Shown here piece after piece: positions 54,142 to 63,040 of a stretch of 64,000 bases of DNA. The notes under the pieces are model-generated. The model searched no databases, had not been told where the DNA came from, and saw nothing but the letters and a program-made list of their open reading frames with translations. Numbering within the stretch: position 1 is the stretch's first letter; each line of letters starts with the position of its first letter. A program made the translations under genes and the position numbers. This stretch comes from Stenotrophomonas maltophilia D457 (lineage in GTDB: Bacteria; Pseudomonadota; Gammaproteobacteria; Xanthomonadales; Xanthomonadaceae). Location: contig NC_017671.1 in NCBI RefSeq assembly GCF_000284595.1, positions 405,001 through 469,000 on the forward strand, in the 5' to 3' direction.

Positions 54142-54630
54142 ATGAACGTTCGACTGCGCGCGCTGTTGTTGTCCCTGCTGCTGGTGCCGGCCACCGTGCC
54201 GGCCCAGCAGACCGCCGAGCGTTCGGCGGCGTACACCGTGGAAACCGGTGACCGCTGGATCGATGCCCAGTTGCAGGACATCAACCATTACGCCGAACGC
54301 TACCCCGATGCCTTCCTCGATGAAGTGTCGCGCTACGCCTATGTCCCCCGCGGCTACATCAATGCGCTGTTCACCACCCATGGCTGGCAGGCCGGGGATA
54401 TCTATTTCGCCTGCTTCTGGGCCAAGGCCAGCGGCCAGACCTGCCGCGACAGCGTGCGCGCCTTCAGCCAGGACCCGGAGGGCGGCTGGGAAGCGGTGGT
54501 GAAGCGCATGCCGGCCAAGCCGGACAACCTGCATTACCGCGCTGTGCGGCATGCCATCGTGGCCAGCTACCAGCACTGGGACCGGCCGATCACCCTGGAT
54601 GCCACCCTGAAGCGCCAGTTGAAGCGGTAG
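54142..54630 (+). CDS. Conserved hypothetical secreted protein
   Basis: A 162-residue protein with a signal peptide (MNVRLRALLLSLLLVPATVPAQ). The mature part is rich in aromatic residues, with two Cys (FACFWAKASGQTCRD) that could pair, and conserved-looking motifs such as YVPRGYINALF and GWQAGDIYFACFWA. I do not recognise the family. The TAG stop is part of the GTAG head of the following SMAG element. Confidence 0.72.
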   Translation: MNVRLRALLLSLLLVPATVPAQQTAERSAAYTVETGDRWIDAQLQDINHYAERYPDAFLDEVSRYAYVPRGYINALFTTHGWQAGDIYFACFWAKASGQTCRDSVRAFSQDPEGGWEAVVKRMPAKPDNLHYRAVRHAIVASYQHWDRPITLDATLKRQLKR

Positions 54631-54699
54631 TGCCGGCCGTTGGCCGGCAACTGCACCCTTCCAGGCATCAGGAGGTTGCCGGCCAGCGGCCGGCACTAC
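54627..54699. repeat. SMAG pair providing a stop codon
   Basis: GTAGTGCCGGCCGTTGGCCGGCA and an inverted partner ending in CACTAC. The first GTAG contains the TAG stop of the hypothetical protein gene. Confidence 0.87.
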
Positions 54700-54790
54700 C
54701 CGGCCATGTTGCTCTGCGTATCGCGGCCGCCGCGCGCTCCGGCGACAATACGGGTCCGAGCTGTTCCCCGTTCCCGTAATCGAGTGACTG

Positions 54791-56155
54791 ATGAGCGCCT
54801 CTTTCGTTTCGCCTGATGTGATCCGCCGCCTGTTCGCGCAGGCCATGTCCCGCATGTACCGCACCGAAGTGCCGCTGTACGGCACGCTGGTGGAACTGGT
54901 GGAGCGGATCAACGCGCAGGTGCTTGCCCAGGACCCGGCACTGGCCGCGCAGCTGCAGCGCAACGACGAGCGTGCGCGCCTGGACGAAGAGCGCCATGGC
55001 GCGATCCGCGTCGGCACCGCGCAGGAGCTGGCGACGCTGCGCCGCCTGTTCGCGGTGATGGGCATGTACCCGGTCGGCTACTACGACCTGTCGGTAGCCG
55101 GCGTGCCCGTGCACTCCACCGCGTTCCGCCCGCTGACCGGCGCCGCGCTGGCGCAGAATCCGTTCCGCGTGTTCACCTCGCTGCTGCGCCTGGAGCTGAT
55201 CGAAGACGAAACCCTGCGTGCCGAGTCGGCGAAGATCCTGGCACGCCGCCGCATCTTCACCGACGGCGCACTGGCGCTGATCGACCAGGCCGAGCGTGAC
55301 GGTGGCCTGTCGCAGGCCGACGCCGAGCGCTTCGTCGACGAAGCATTGGAAACCTTCCGCTGGCACGGCGATGCCACGGTCGATCTGCCGACCTACCACG
55401 CGCTGCACAATGCGCACCGCCTGGTGGCCGACGTGGTCAGTTTCCGTGGCCCGCACATCAACCACCTGACCCCGCGCACGCTGGACATCGACGCAGCGCA
55501 GGCGGCAATGATCGAGCACGGCATGGCGGCCAAGGCGGTGATCGAAGGGCCACCGCGCCGCGCCTGCCCGATCCTGCTGCGCCAGACCAGCTTCAAGGCG
55601 CTGGAAGAGGCCGTGCATTTCCCGGATGCGGACGGTGGCGATGCCGGCACCCATACCGCGCGCTTCGGCGAGATCGAACAACGCGGCCTTGCGCTCACCC
55701 CGAAGGGCCGCGCGCTGTACGACCAGCTGCTGTCGCAGGCACGCGATGCCGGTGGCGAAGGCAGTACCGGTGGCGACTACGGGCAGCGCCTGCAGGCGGT
55801 GTTCGCCAGCTTCCCGGATGACCATGACACGCTGCGCCAGGAAGGATTGGGCTACTACCGCTACCAGCTGACCGACGCCGGCCGCGCCGCGCCGGAACGC
55901 GTGGCCGATCTGCCTGCCGAAGTGCTGGTGGCCGCCGGCCTGGCCACGGCCGATCCGATCGTCTACGAGGATTTCCTGCCGGTCAGTGCCGCGGGCATCT
56001 TCCAGTCGAACCTGGGCGGCGAAGAACAGCGCGCGTATGCCGCGCACGCCAACCGCGAGGCTTTCGAGCAGGCGCTGGGCGTGGCGGTGAATGACGAGTT
56101 CGAGATCTACGAGCGGCTGCAGGCTGAGTCGCTGGCGGCGCTGCGCACCGCGTGA
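54791..56155 (+). CDS. hglS: 2-oxoadipate dioxygenase/decarboxylase (HglS, DUF1338)
   Basis: A 454-residue Fe(II) enzyme of the vicinal-oxygen-chelate-like DUF1338 family, also annotated as YdcJ. HglS converts 2-oxoadipate to D-2-hydroxyglutarate in D-lysine breakdown. The metal-ligand regions are visible as VPVHSTAFRPLT, FRGPHINHLTPRTLDI and IEQRGLAL. Length and N-terminus (RRLFAQAMSRMYRTEVPLYGTLVELV) match the family. The start at 54791 has no strong ribosome site. Function is by family; the other lysine-catabolic genes are not in the window. Confidence 0.9.
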   Translation: MSASFVSPDVIRRLFAQAMSRMYRTEVPLYGTLVELVERINAQVLAQDPALAAQLQRNDERARLDEERHGAIRVGTAQELATLRRLFAVMGMYPVGYYDLSVAGVPVHSTAFRPLTGAALAQNPFRVFTSLLRLELIEDETLRAESAKILARRRIFTDGALALIDQAERDGGLSQADAERFVDEALETFRWHGDATVDLPTYHALHNAHRLVADVVSFRGPHINHLTPRTLDIDAAQAAMIEHGMAAKAVIEGPPRRACPILLRQTSFKALEEAVHFPDADGGDAGTHTARFGEIEQRGLALTPKGRALYDQLLSQARDAGGEGSTGGDYGQRLQAVFASFPDDHDTLRQEGLGYYRYQLTDAGRAAPERVADLPAEVLVAAGLATADPIVYEDFLPVSAAGIFQSNLGGEEQRAYAAHANREAFEQALGVAVNDEFEIYERLQAESLAALRTA

Positions 56156-56157
56156 AG

Positions 56158-56246
56158 GTAGAGCCGGCCGCTGGCCGGGCGCACCACGTGAGGTAGAGCC
56201 GGCCGCTGGCCGGCTGTAGGGGAAGCCGGCCAGCGGCCGGCTCTAC
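56158..56246. repeat. SMAG triplet between convergent genes
   Basis: Two GTAGAGCCGGCCGCTGGCCGG elements in tandem and an inverted partner ending in GGCTCTAC, directly after the hglS stop codon. Confidence 0.88.
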
Positions 56247-56265
56247 CCGATGTCCGGACCTGGGG

Positions 56266-57780
56266 TCAGCCCTTCATCGTGCCCGTATCCAGCCAGCGCT
56301 GGTGCCACGACAGTGCTTCGGGCAACAGGTGCGGGGTGTGCTTGCCGTAGCTTTCGCGGCTGGCACGGTCGAAGTAATCCTGCAGCTGCGGGCGGAAATC
56401 CGGGTGCGCGCAGTTGTCGATCAGCACCTGCGCGCGCTTGCGCGGGGTCAGGCCACGCAGGTCGGCCAGGCCCTGTTCGGTGACGATCACCGACACGTCG
56501 TGCTCGGTGTGGTCGACATGGCTGGCCATCGGCACGATCGCCGAGATGGTGCCGTTCTTGGCAGTGGACGGGCTCAGGAACGCCGACAGGAAACCGTTGC
56601 GGGCGAAGTCACCCGAACCGCCAATGCCGTTCATGATCCGCGTGCCCATCACGTGCGTCGAGTTGACGTTGCCGTAGATGTCCACCTCGATCATGCCGTT
56701 CATGCCGATGCAGCCCAGGCGGCGCACCAGTTCCGGATGGTTGGAGATCTCCTGCGTGCGCATGATGATGCGCTCGCGGTAGAAATCGATGTTCTCCTTG
56801 AACGTCTCGTTGGCCTGCGGGCTCAGCGCGAAGCCGGTACACGAGGCGTAGCTCAGCACGCCATCGCGCAGCAGGTCGAGCATGCCGTCCTGGATCACTT
56901 CGGTGAACGCGGCCAGGTCGCGGAAACCGCTCCTGGCCAGGCCGGCCAGCACGGCGTTGGGGATGTTGCCCACGCCCGACTGCAGCGGCAGCAGGTTCGG
57001 CGGCAGGCGGCCCTTCTTCACCTCGTGCTTGAGGAACTCGATCAGGTGCGAGGCGATCTGTTCGCTGGTCGCATCGGTCGGACTGAACGGGCTGTTGCGG
57101 TCCGGGCCGTTGGTGCGCACCACGGCCACGATCTTGTCCGGGTCGCAGCGCAGCGCGGTGTCGCCGATGCGGTCGTTGGCGTTCACCAGCGGAATCGGCT
57201 TGCGGTGCGGTGGCAGCGCGGTGCCGTAGTAGATGTCGTGCATGCCGTCGACGCCGGCCGGCTGCCATTCGTTGACCTCGACGATCACCTTCTTGGCCAG
57301 GTCCAGCCAGGTCTTGTTGTTGCCGACCGAGGTGGAGGGCACCAGCGCGCCATCTTCGCGGATGGCCGAGACTTCGATCACGGCGGTATCGATCTCGCCG
57401 TAGAAGCCGAACCACACGTGCTGGGCGACGTGGCTGAGGTGGATGTCGATGTAATCCAGCTTGCCCTCGTTGATGCGGTTGCGCGCATCCGGATCGCTCT
57501 GGAACGGCATGCGCATGGCGATGCCATCGGCCTTGGCCAGCGCGCCATCGAGTTCCGGCGCGGTGGAGGCGCCGGTCATCAGCTTGATCTGGAAGGGCTG
57601 GCCCTGGGCGTGCACCGCTTCGATGCGGCGGGCCAGTTCCACGGGAACGGCCTTGGGATACCCGGAGCCGGTAAAGCCGCTCATGGCCACGGTTTCACCG
57701 GGCTGGATCAGCGCGGCTGCGGCCTCGGCGGAGACCACGCGGTCACGAAGACGCGCGTTGGCGATGCGATCAACAGACAT
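56266..57780 (-). CDS. Acetyl-CoA hydrolase/transferase family protein (succinate:acetate CoA-transferase type)
   Basis: A 504-residue cytoplasmic class I CoA-transferase that moves CoA between short-chain acids such as succinate and acetate. Two Rossmann-like halves are visible; the catalytic Glu is in AFTEVIQDGML and the CoA-binding region shows GIGGSGDFARNGFLS. Family length is about 500 residues. It is convergent with hglS, which also feeds a dicarboxylate route, but co-function is only suggested. The upstream region to glnE is described separately. Confidence 0.92.
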   Translation of the reverse strand: MSVDRIANARLRDRVVSAEAAAALIQPGETVAMSGFTGSGYPKAVPVELARRIEAVHAQGQPFQIKLMTGASTAPELDGALAKADGIAMRMPFQSDPDARNRINEGKLDYIDIHLSHVAQHVWFGFYGEIDTAVIEVSAIREDGALVPSTSVGNNKTWLDLAKKVIVEVNEWQPAGVDGMHDIYYGTALPPHRKPIPLVNANDRIGDTALRCDPDKIVAVVRTNGPDRNSPFSPTDATSEQIASHLIEFLKHEVKKGRLPPNLLPLQSGVGNIPNAVLAGLARSGFRDLAAFTEVIQDGMLDLLRDGVLSYASCTGFALSPQANETFKENIDFYRERIIMRTQEISNHPELVRRLGCIGMNGMIEVDIYGNVNSTHVMGTRIMNGIGGSGDFARNGFLSAFLSPSTAKNGTISAIVPMASHVDHTEHDVSVIVTEQGLADLRGLTPRKRAQVLIDNCAHPDFRPQLQDYFDRASRESYGKHTPHLLPEALSWHQRWLDTGTMKG

Positions 57781-57970
57781 GACGACAGTGTTTCTGGGGG
57801 GAAAGCCGATTATCGGCCATCCTTATCCGTACGGGGGGTTCTACCTTCGTGGAATGGCTTTTCCCCACCGGGGTCACCCATACCCACCGGTTTTGTTTTG
57901 CAGTGCAGCGTGCAAAGTGCTTTCGCAGCCCGCACGATGGCCCTGCATCCCGACGTGGGGGAGGGAGCAG

Positions 57971-58006
57971 AGCCCGCTGGCAGTTCGCTGCAAGCGGGCT
58001 TTTTTA
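57971..58006 (+). terminator. Intrinsic terminator with a UUCG tetraloop and no obvious upstream gene
   Basis: AGCCCGCT G GCAG TTCG CTGC A AGCGGGCT followed by TTTTT. The minus strand has no T run. Its presence 190 bases after a divergent start codon suggests a small RNA on the plus strand. Confidence 0.88.
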
Positions 58007-58043
58007 TTGCCTGCCGCCCAGAATGAATGCGCGGCACCCCTTC

Positions 58044-58084
58044 AGGGTCGGATCCTTTTGCCAAGGGCAAAAGGCTCTGACCCC
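58044..58084. repeat. GGGTC...GACCC palindrome, copy C
   Basis: GGGTCGGATCCTTTTGCC aag GGCAAAAGGCTCTGACCCC; the same outer arms as the others, with a fresh inner stem TTTTGCC / GGCAAAA. Confidence 0.83.
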
Positions 58085-58111
58085 ACCCGCGGCATCAAGC
58101 GGCGGCATCTC

Positions 58112-58152
58112 GGGGGCAGAGCCCTTCGCCGTTGGCAAAGGGATCCGACCCC
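58112..58152. repeat. GGGGC...GACCCC palindrome, copy D (inverted to copy C)
   Basis: GGGGGCAGAGCCCTTCGCC gtt GGCAAAGGGATCCGACCCC; the inner stem CCCTTCGCC / GGCAAAGGG has one mismatch. It ends 14 bases before the glnE start codon. Confidence 0.83.
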
Positions 58153-58166
58153 GCGAGAATCAGCGC

Positions 58167-58387
58167 ATGACCCTCGCCACCGCTGACCTGCCCGCCACCC
58201 TGCAGCCCCTTGTCGACCGCGCCCTGGCGCGCCTGGCCCAGGTCCTGCCCGAGTCTGTTCCTGCCGAGCTGCTGCCGCTGCTGACCCGGCTGGCGGTGGC
58301 CAGCGACTTCGCGCTGGACACCCTGGTGCGGCAACCGGCGCTGCTGGCGCAGCTGGCCGCCCCGACTGCCCGCCGATCCCGACGCCG
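58167..58387 (+). pseudogene. glnE: 5' part of glnE, out of frame with the main reading frame
   Basis: An ATG at 58167 opens a frame ([20 protein letters not shown]) that matches the expected GlnE N-terminus for about 67 codons, up to QLAAP near 58365. It then turns into an unrelated Arg/Ser-rich tail that stops at 58463, while the GlnE reading continues one frame back. One missing base in the stretch GCCGCCCCGACTGCCCGCC would rejoin them. It is either a real mutation or a sequencing error. Confidence 0.75.
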
Positions 58388-60961
58388 GTGCTCGATCCGC
58401 TGCAACCCAGCGACTGGCCGGCACAGCTGCGGCGCTGGCGCACCGCGATGTCCACGCGGCTGATCTGGCGTGACCTGGCCGGGCTGGACGACGTGGCGCA
58501 GACTCTGGCTGGCGCCACCACCCTGGCCGAGGATTGCCTGCGGCTGGCGCTGGATGCCCTGCAGCAGGAATTCACACAGCGGCACGGCGTGGTCCGTGAT
58601 GGCGCAGGCGTCCCCCAACAGCTGGTGGTATTCGGCCTGGGCAAGCTCGGCGGTGGCGAGCTCAACTTCAGTTCCGATATCGACCTGGTCTATGCGTACC
58701 CGCAGGGCGGCGAATCCGACGGTCCGCGCGCGCTGGCCGCCGAGGAGTATTTCGCCCGCCTCGGCCAGCGCCTGGCCAAGCTGCTGGACGAAACCACGGT
58801 CGATGGCTTCAGCCACCGCGTCGACCTGCGCCTGCGCCCGTTCGGCAGCGCCGGTCGCGTCGCGCTGTCGTTCGCGGCGATGGATCAGTACTTCCAGCGC
58901 GAAGGCCGCGACTGGGAGCGCTATGCGTGGCTGAAGGCGCGCGCGGTGGCCGGCGATATCGACGCCGGCGAAGCGTGGTTGCAGACCCTGCGCCCATTCG
59001 TATACCGCCGCTACCTGGATTTCACCGCGCTCGACGGCCTGCGTGAGATGAAGGCGGCGATCACCGCCGAAGTCGCGCGCCGCGAGCTGCACGAAGACAT
59101 CAAGCGCGGCGCCGGTGGCATCCGCGAAATCGAGTTCCTGTGCCAGGCGCTGCAGCTGATCCGCGGTGGCCGTGAGCCGGCGCTGCGCGAGCGCCGCCTG
59201 CTGGTGGCACTGGACGCGCTGGTGGCCGCCGGACAGATTGCGCCCGACGATGGCGCTGCGCTGCGCGAGGCCTACCTGTTCCTGCGCCGGTTGGAGAACC
59301 GCCTGCAGATGCTGCGCGACGCGCAGACCCACGTGCTGCCCAGCGACGCGCTGGACCGCGCGCGCATCGCCATCGGCCTCGGCTACCCGGATTGGGAGGT
59401 ACTGCGCGCGGCACTGGCCGAACAGCAGCAGCGGGTCAGCACCGAATTCGCCGCGCTGCTGGCCCCGCGCAAGGGCCAGGCCGCGCCCGACGCGCTGGCC
59501 AACTACTGGCGCAGCCTGCCCGAGGGCAGCAACGCGCCGTTGCTGGCCGAAGCCGGTTTCCTCGATGCCAATGGCGCCGACCAGTCGCTGCGCGATTTCG
59601 CCCAGGGCACCGGCGTGAAGTCATTGTCCGATGCGGCGCGTGCGCGGCTGGATCGCGTACTGCCCGCGTTGCTGCATGCGGCCACGCGTTCGCCGCAGCC
59701 CGATGCCGCGCTCAAGCGCGTGCTCGGCCTGCTGCAGGCGGTGCTGCGCCGGACCAGCTATCTGGCGCTGCTGGACGAACAACCGAGCGCGTTGGCGCGT
59801 CTGGTCGATGTGCTGGCGCGCAGCGCGCTGCTGGCCGAGCGGCTCGCCGCGTACCCGCTGTTGCTGGACGAACTGCTGGACGTGCGCGTGTCCGGACCGA
59901 TGCCCGATGCGGCCGGCATGCTGGCCGAGTGCCAGCAGGTGCTGGCGGTGGAAGATCCCGAATCGGCACTGCGCTGGCTCAACGAGACGCGGCTGGCGCT
60001 CAGTTTCCGCATGGCGATGGCCACGCTGGACGGCCGCCAGGGCGCGGTGGACAGCACGCGGCAACTGGCCGAACTGGCGCAGGCGGTGGTGGTCACCGTG
60101 CTGGCGATGGCCGAGGCGGACATGCGCGCCGCGCACGGCGCGATTCCCGGTGGACGTTTCGCGATCATCGGCTACGGCAGCCTCGGCGGGCTTGAACTGG
60201 GCTTCGGTTCCGACCTGGACCTGGTATTCCTGCACGACAACCCGGCCGGCGTGGAGGCCAGCGACGGCGCGCGTCCGCTGGAGCCGGGGCGCTGGTATGC
60301 GCGGCTGGCGCAGAAGGTGATGGCGCTGCTCGGTGCGGTCACCGCCGCCGGCCGCCTGTACGACATCGACGTGCGCCTGCGCCCGGATGGCGGCAAGGGG
60401 TCGCTGGTGTCTTCGCTGGCCAGCTACACCGAGTACCAGCGCGAACGTGCGTGGACCTGGGAACACCAGGCGCTGGTGCGCGCGCGTGGCGTGGCCGGCG
60501 ATGCCAGCCTGCTGGCCGATTTCGAGCAGGTGCGTGCACAGACGCTGGGGCGTGAGCGCGACATGGGTGTGCTGTATGCCGACGTGCTGAAGATGCGTGG
60601 GCGCATGCGCACCGAACTGGACCGCAGCGACGCCGCACGGCTGGACCTGAAGCAGGGTGCTGGCGGCGTGGTGGACCTGGAATTCCTACTGCAGACCGGT
60701 GTGCTGGCGCGCAGTGCGCGGCACGTGGCGTTGCTGCAGCCGCGCGATACGCCGTCGTTGATCGATGCGTTGGCTGGTGCTGGTTTCCTGCCGGATGCCA
60801 CTGCGCAGGCGCTGCATGGCGCGCACGCCACGCTGTTGGACGTGGGCCTGGCCTGCACGCTGGACCGCCGCCCGCGGCTGGCCCCGACCACGCCGGCGAT
60901 TGAAGAGGCGTGTGCAGCGATTGCGGCGGCGTGCAGAGCGGCAGAGCTGCCGTTCGCCTGA
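58388..60961 (+). CDS. glnE: Glutamine synthetase adenylyltransferase/removase, main frame
   Basis: An 857-residue frame opened by a GTG at 58388, containing nearly all of GlnE, which adds and removes AMP on glutamine synthetase in response to nitrogen. Both nucleotidyltransferase-fold domains are intact: the N-terminal removase has [18 protein letters not shown] and the C-terminal transferase has [17 protein letters not shown]. The GlnD-PII-responsive linker lies between. Only about 70 N-terminal residues are lost to the frameshift, so a shortened protein could work if translation starts at 58388; no strong ribosome site is visible there. Confidence 0.88.
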   Translation: MLDPLQPSDWPAQLRRWRTAMSTRLIWRDLAGLDDVAQTLAGATTLAEDCLRLALDALQQEFTQRHGVVRDGAGVPQQLVVFGLGKLGGGELNFSSDIDLVYAYPQGGESDGPRALAAEEYFARLGQRLAKLLDETTVDGFSHRVDLRLRPFGSAGRVALSFAAMDQYFQREGRDWERYAWLKARAVAGDIDAGEAWLQTLRPFVYRRYLDFTALDGLREMKAAITAEVARRELHEDIKRGAGGIREIEFLCQALQLIRGGREPALRERRLLVALDALVAAGQIAPDDGAALREAYLFLRRLENRLQMLRDAQTHVLPSDALDRARIAIGLGYPDWEVLRAALAEQQQRVSTEFAALLAPRKGQAAPDALANYWRSLPEGSNAPLLAEAGFLDANGADQSLRDFAQGTGVKSLSDAARARLDRVLPALLHAATRSPQPDAALKRVLGLLQAVLRRTSYLALLDEQPSALARLVDVLARSALLAERLAAYPLLLDELLDVRVSGPMPDAAGMLAECQQVLAVEDPESALRWLNETRLALSFRMAMATLDGRQGAVDSTRQLAELAQAVVVTVLAMAEADMRAAHGAIPGGRFAIIGYGSLGGLELGFGSDLDLVFLHDNPAGVEASDGARPLEPGRWYARLAQKVMALLGAVTAAGRLYDIDVRLRPDGGKGSLVSSLASYTEYQRERAWTWEHQALVRARGVAGDASLLADFEQVRAQTLGRERDMGVLYADVLKMRGRMRTELDRSDAARLDLKQGAGGVVDLEFLLQTGVLARSARHVALLQPRDTPSLIDALAGAGFLPDATAQALHGAHATLLDVGLACTLDRRPRLAPTTPAIEEACAAIAAACRAAELPFA

Positions 60962-60984
60962 GTGCCGGATGGCGGAGGACTGCA

Positions 60985-61322
60985 GTTGGTAGATGCCAAC
61001 CTTGGTTGGCATGAATGCCAAGCGCCAACCAAGGTTGGCGACTACCGCATCAATGGCCCTGCGATGCCCGCTCCTGGTGGGTGCCGACCGTTGGTCGGCA
61101 CAATCTGTCGGCACCCACCGGATCAATGGCCCTTCGATGGCACGCCGTTGGTAGATGCCAACCTTGGTTGGCATGAATGCCAAGCGCCAACCAAGGTTGG
61201 CGACTACCAGATCAATGGCCCTGCGATGGCCCGCTCCTGGTAGGTGCCGACCGTTGGTCGGCACAATCTGTCGGCAGCGATGAGTTCTGCAGGGCGTGTC
61301 GACCAACGGTCGGCACCCACCG
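60985..61322. repeat. Tandem 162-base repeat, two copies, built of GTAG/GTGG-headed palindromes
   Basis: Two copies of a 162-base unit start at 60985 and 61147. Each begins with GTTGGTAGATGCCAACCTTG, its inverse GCCAACCAAGGTTGGCGACTAC, then a GGTGCCGACCGTTGGTCGGCAC stem. The second copy is extended by about 24 bases and a further inverted stem. This fills the gap between glnE and the convergent yhhQ gene; no gene is present. Confidence 0.87.
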
Positions 61323-61334
61323 GATCAATGGCGG

Positions 61335-61895
61335 TCAGCTGGTGGCGCGCAACGGCGCCATCTTCCACAACAACGCGCGGAACGGGGCCAGCAGGCAGAC
61401 ACCGATCGCCAGCTTCACTGCCAGGTCGCCGGCGGCCCAGCTCACCCACGGCAAGGTGGAACCGGCAAACGCGATCGACCAGAAAAGGGTGGTATCTACC
61501 GTCGCGCTGCAGGTGGTGGCAACCATCGGTGCGCGCCACCAGCTGCCGCGGCGCAGGCGGTCGAACACGGTGATGTCCAGCAGCTGGGCCACGATGAACG
61601 CCGAGCACGAGGCAATGGCGATGCGCGGGGTGGCCACCCAGATCGACAGCAGCACCGCCACCGCGAAGCCGATCCACGCCACGCGGCGCGCCGGGCCCGG
61701 GCCGAAGCGGCGGTTGATCAGGTTGCTGACCAGGAACGCGACCGGATAGCTGAAGGCGCCCCAGGTCAGCCAGTCGTTGATCGGGTACTGCACCAGCACG
61801 TTGGACAGCAGCACCACTGCACCCATGGCCAGTACCGCCAGCACCAGGGCGCGCGGGGTCAGCGGGGCAAACAGAGGGGCAGGACGCACGGACAT
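61335..61895 (-). CDS. yhhQ: Queuosine precursor transporter (YhhQ family)
   Basis: A 186-residue inner-membrane protein with about six helices, of the VUT/COG1738 family that takes up 7-cyano- or 7-aminomethyl-7-deazaguanine for tRNA queuosine. Family features are LSNVLVQYPIN in the first helix, NRRFGPGPARRVAW, and AQLLDITVFDRLR. I chose the ATG at 61895; a TTG 18 bases upstream is possible. It is convergent with glnE. Confidence 0.88.
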   Translation of the reverse strand: MSVRPAPLFAPLTPRALVLAVLAMGAVVLLSNVLVQYPINDWLTWGAFSYPVAFLVSNLINRRFGPGPARRVAWIGFAVAVLLSIWVATPRIAIASCSAFIVAQLLDITVFDRLRRGSWWRAPMVATTCSATVDTTLFWSIAFAGSTLPWVSWAAGDLAVKLAIGVCLLAPFRALLWKMAPLRATS

Positions 61896-61970
61896 GGCGA
61901 GCCAGGGGGACAAAGGGGATCGCCCATTATCCGCCCGGCCTGCGGCAAAGCCAAAACCGGTCGTTCAGCT

Positions 61971-62486
61971 TTACAGCGCTTCACTCATCACATCACCGGC
62001 GGCATAGGCCGTCGGCACATAGGCCAGGGTCTGGCCCTGCGCGCTCTTCACGTTCCAGCCGGCACCGGCCTCGGTGGGGTCGAAATGCACCCGTTGCCCG
62101 ACCACGAAGGCCGCAGTGGGGTTCTCGCCCGGCGGCTGCACCGGCCAGCGCAGGGTGGCGGTGTGGTCGGCCTTGTCCGGTACCTGCAACTGCACCTGGC
62201 GTTCGCCCGTGGGCGTGGTCTCCACCTTCTTCACTTCCATCGGCGGCAGCGGCACCGCCTTGGTGCGGGTCGCCCTGGCATTGCGTTCGCTGGCCTTGAA
62301 CGGCGCCTTGGACAGTTCGGACAGGCCCATCGAGGCCGCCATCGGCAGCGACAGCACCACGAACGAGGTCACGATCACGCTGGCCTCGCTGCTGTTCAAC
62401 TGCGGCGCGGCGCCGGCATGGACGGTGGGCACCAGCAGCGCTGAGAGCAGCAATGCAGTGGTGGGAACGCGCAGGCAACGGAACAT
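61971..62486 (-). CDS. Small secreted protein, paralogue 1 (DUF2145-linked)
   Basis: A 171-residue protein with a signal peptide (LRVPTTALLLSALLVPTVHA). After a hydrophobic stretch (IVTSFVVLSLPMAASMG) and a basic linker comes a domain with PMEVKKVETT, then FVVGQRVHFDPTEAGAGWNVK and ALxYVPxA-type end. The same pattern recurs in the next gene upstream, so the two are paralogues. A strong ribosome site (AGGAGG) precedes the start. Function unknown; last gene of a three-gene operon. Confidence 0.78.
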   Translation of the reverse strand: MFRCLRVPTTALLLSALLVPTVHAGAAPQLNSSEASVIVTSFVVLSLPMAASMGLSELSKAPFKASERNARATRTKAVPLPPMEVKKVETTPTGERQVQLQVPDKADHTATLRWPVQPPGENPTAAFVVGQRVHFDPTEAGAGWNVKSAQGQTLAYVPTAYAAGDVMSEAL

Positions 62487-62517
62487 GGAGACCTCCTGGT
62501 CAGCGTGGGGCGGCGGC

Positions 62518-63021
62518 TCAGCGCCGGGTATCGAAGATGTCCCGCGGGCCGGTAGCTTCGGGCAGGTATTCCAGCGCACGGCCCTGGTTGTCCTTCAACT
62601 GCCAGCCCTGGTCATTGCCCGTCGGCTCGAAGTTCACTGTCTGGCCCACGGTGAACTGCACGGCCGGGTCGCCAACGCCGCGCGGGTACTGCATCGACGC
62701 GGTGTTCTGCGGATCGTTGGCATCGCGCAGCAGCACTTCGCGGCGGCCGTCGACGGTAGTGGCAATCGCGCTCACCTCCATCTGCGGCAGCTTGATCTGC
62801 TGCGGGCGGGCCAGCGGCTGGCCGGCATCGGCGGCATCCTGGGCTTCCTTCGCCGCGGCGGCGCGGGCCGAGGCCACCATCTGCGTGGACATTTCCAGGC
62901 TCGGTCCCTGCGGGCCCGGGTCATGGATGATCACGATGCGGCGTTCGGCATGGGCGGCCGATGACCAGGCCAGCGCGGTGACGATCAGCATCGATACCAG
63001 GGAGTTGTGCAGCAGACGCAT
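62518..63021 (-). CDS. Small secreted protein, paralogue 2 (DUF2145-linked)
   Basis: A 167-residue protein with a signal peptide (LLHNSLVSMLIVTALAWSSAAHA). Its C-terminal domain matches paralogue 1: PQMEVSAIATT, FTVGQTVNFEPTGNDQGWQLK and ALEYLPEATG. It lacks the second hydrophobic segment. AAGGAG precedes the start at 63021. It lies 31 bases before paralogue 1 and 19 bases after the DUF2145 gene, so all three are one operon. Function unknown. Confidence 0.78.
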   Translation of the reverse strand: MRLLHNSLVSMLIVTALAWSSAAHAERRIVIIHDPGPQGPSLEMSTQMVASARAAAAKEAQDAADAGQPLARPQQIKLPQMEVSAIATTVDGRREVLLRDANDPQNTASMQYPRGVGDPAVQFTVGQTVNFEPTGNDQGWQLKDNQGRALEYLPEATGPRDIFDTRR

Positions 63022-63040
63022 GTCGTTCTCCTTGCGGGAT

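Larger units (their letters stand above)
57781..58166. other. Divergent intergenic region with a strong orphan terminator and two repeats
   Basis: No protein gene is convincing. It holds a plus-strand terminator at 57971 with no obvious gene in front, and two copies of the GGGTC...GACCC palindrome (58044 and 58112). A 29-residue frame starting at 57938 runs through the terminator and is probably chance. A transcript from within 57781-57970 to the terminator would be up to about 200 bases. Confidence 0.55.

Noticed and set aside
56302..58026. Long plus-strand frame over the CoA-transferase gene
   Set aside because: It is a shadow of a well-recognised enzyme and would have to cross the intergenic terminator at 57971.
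57938..58027. A 29-codon frame through the UUCG terminator
   Set aside because: No ribosome site, and translation would have to go through the terminator stem; judged to be chance.
60985..61322. CRISPR-like array
   Set aside because: Only two copies of a 162-base composite unit, themselves palindromic, with no spacers of equal size and no cas genes.
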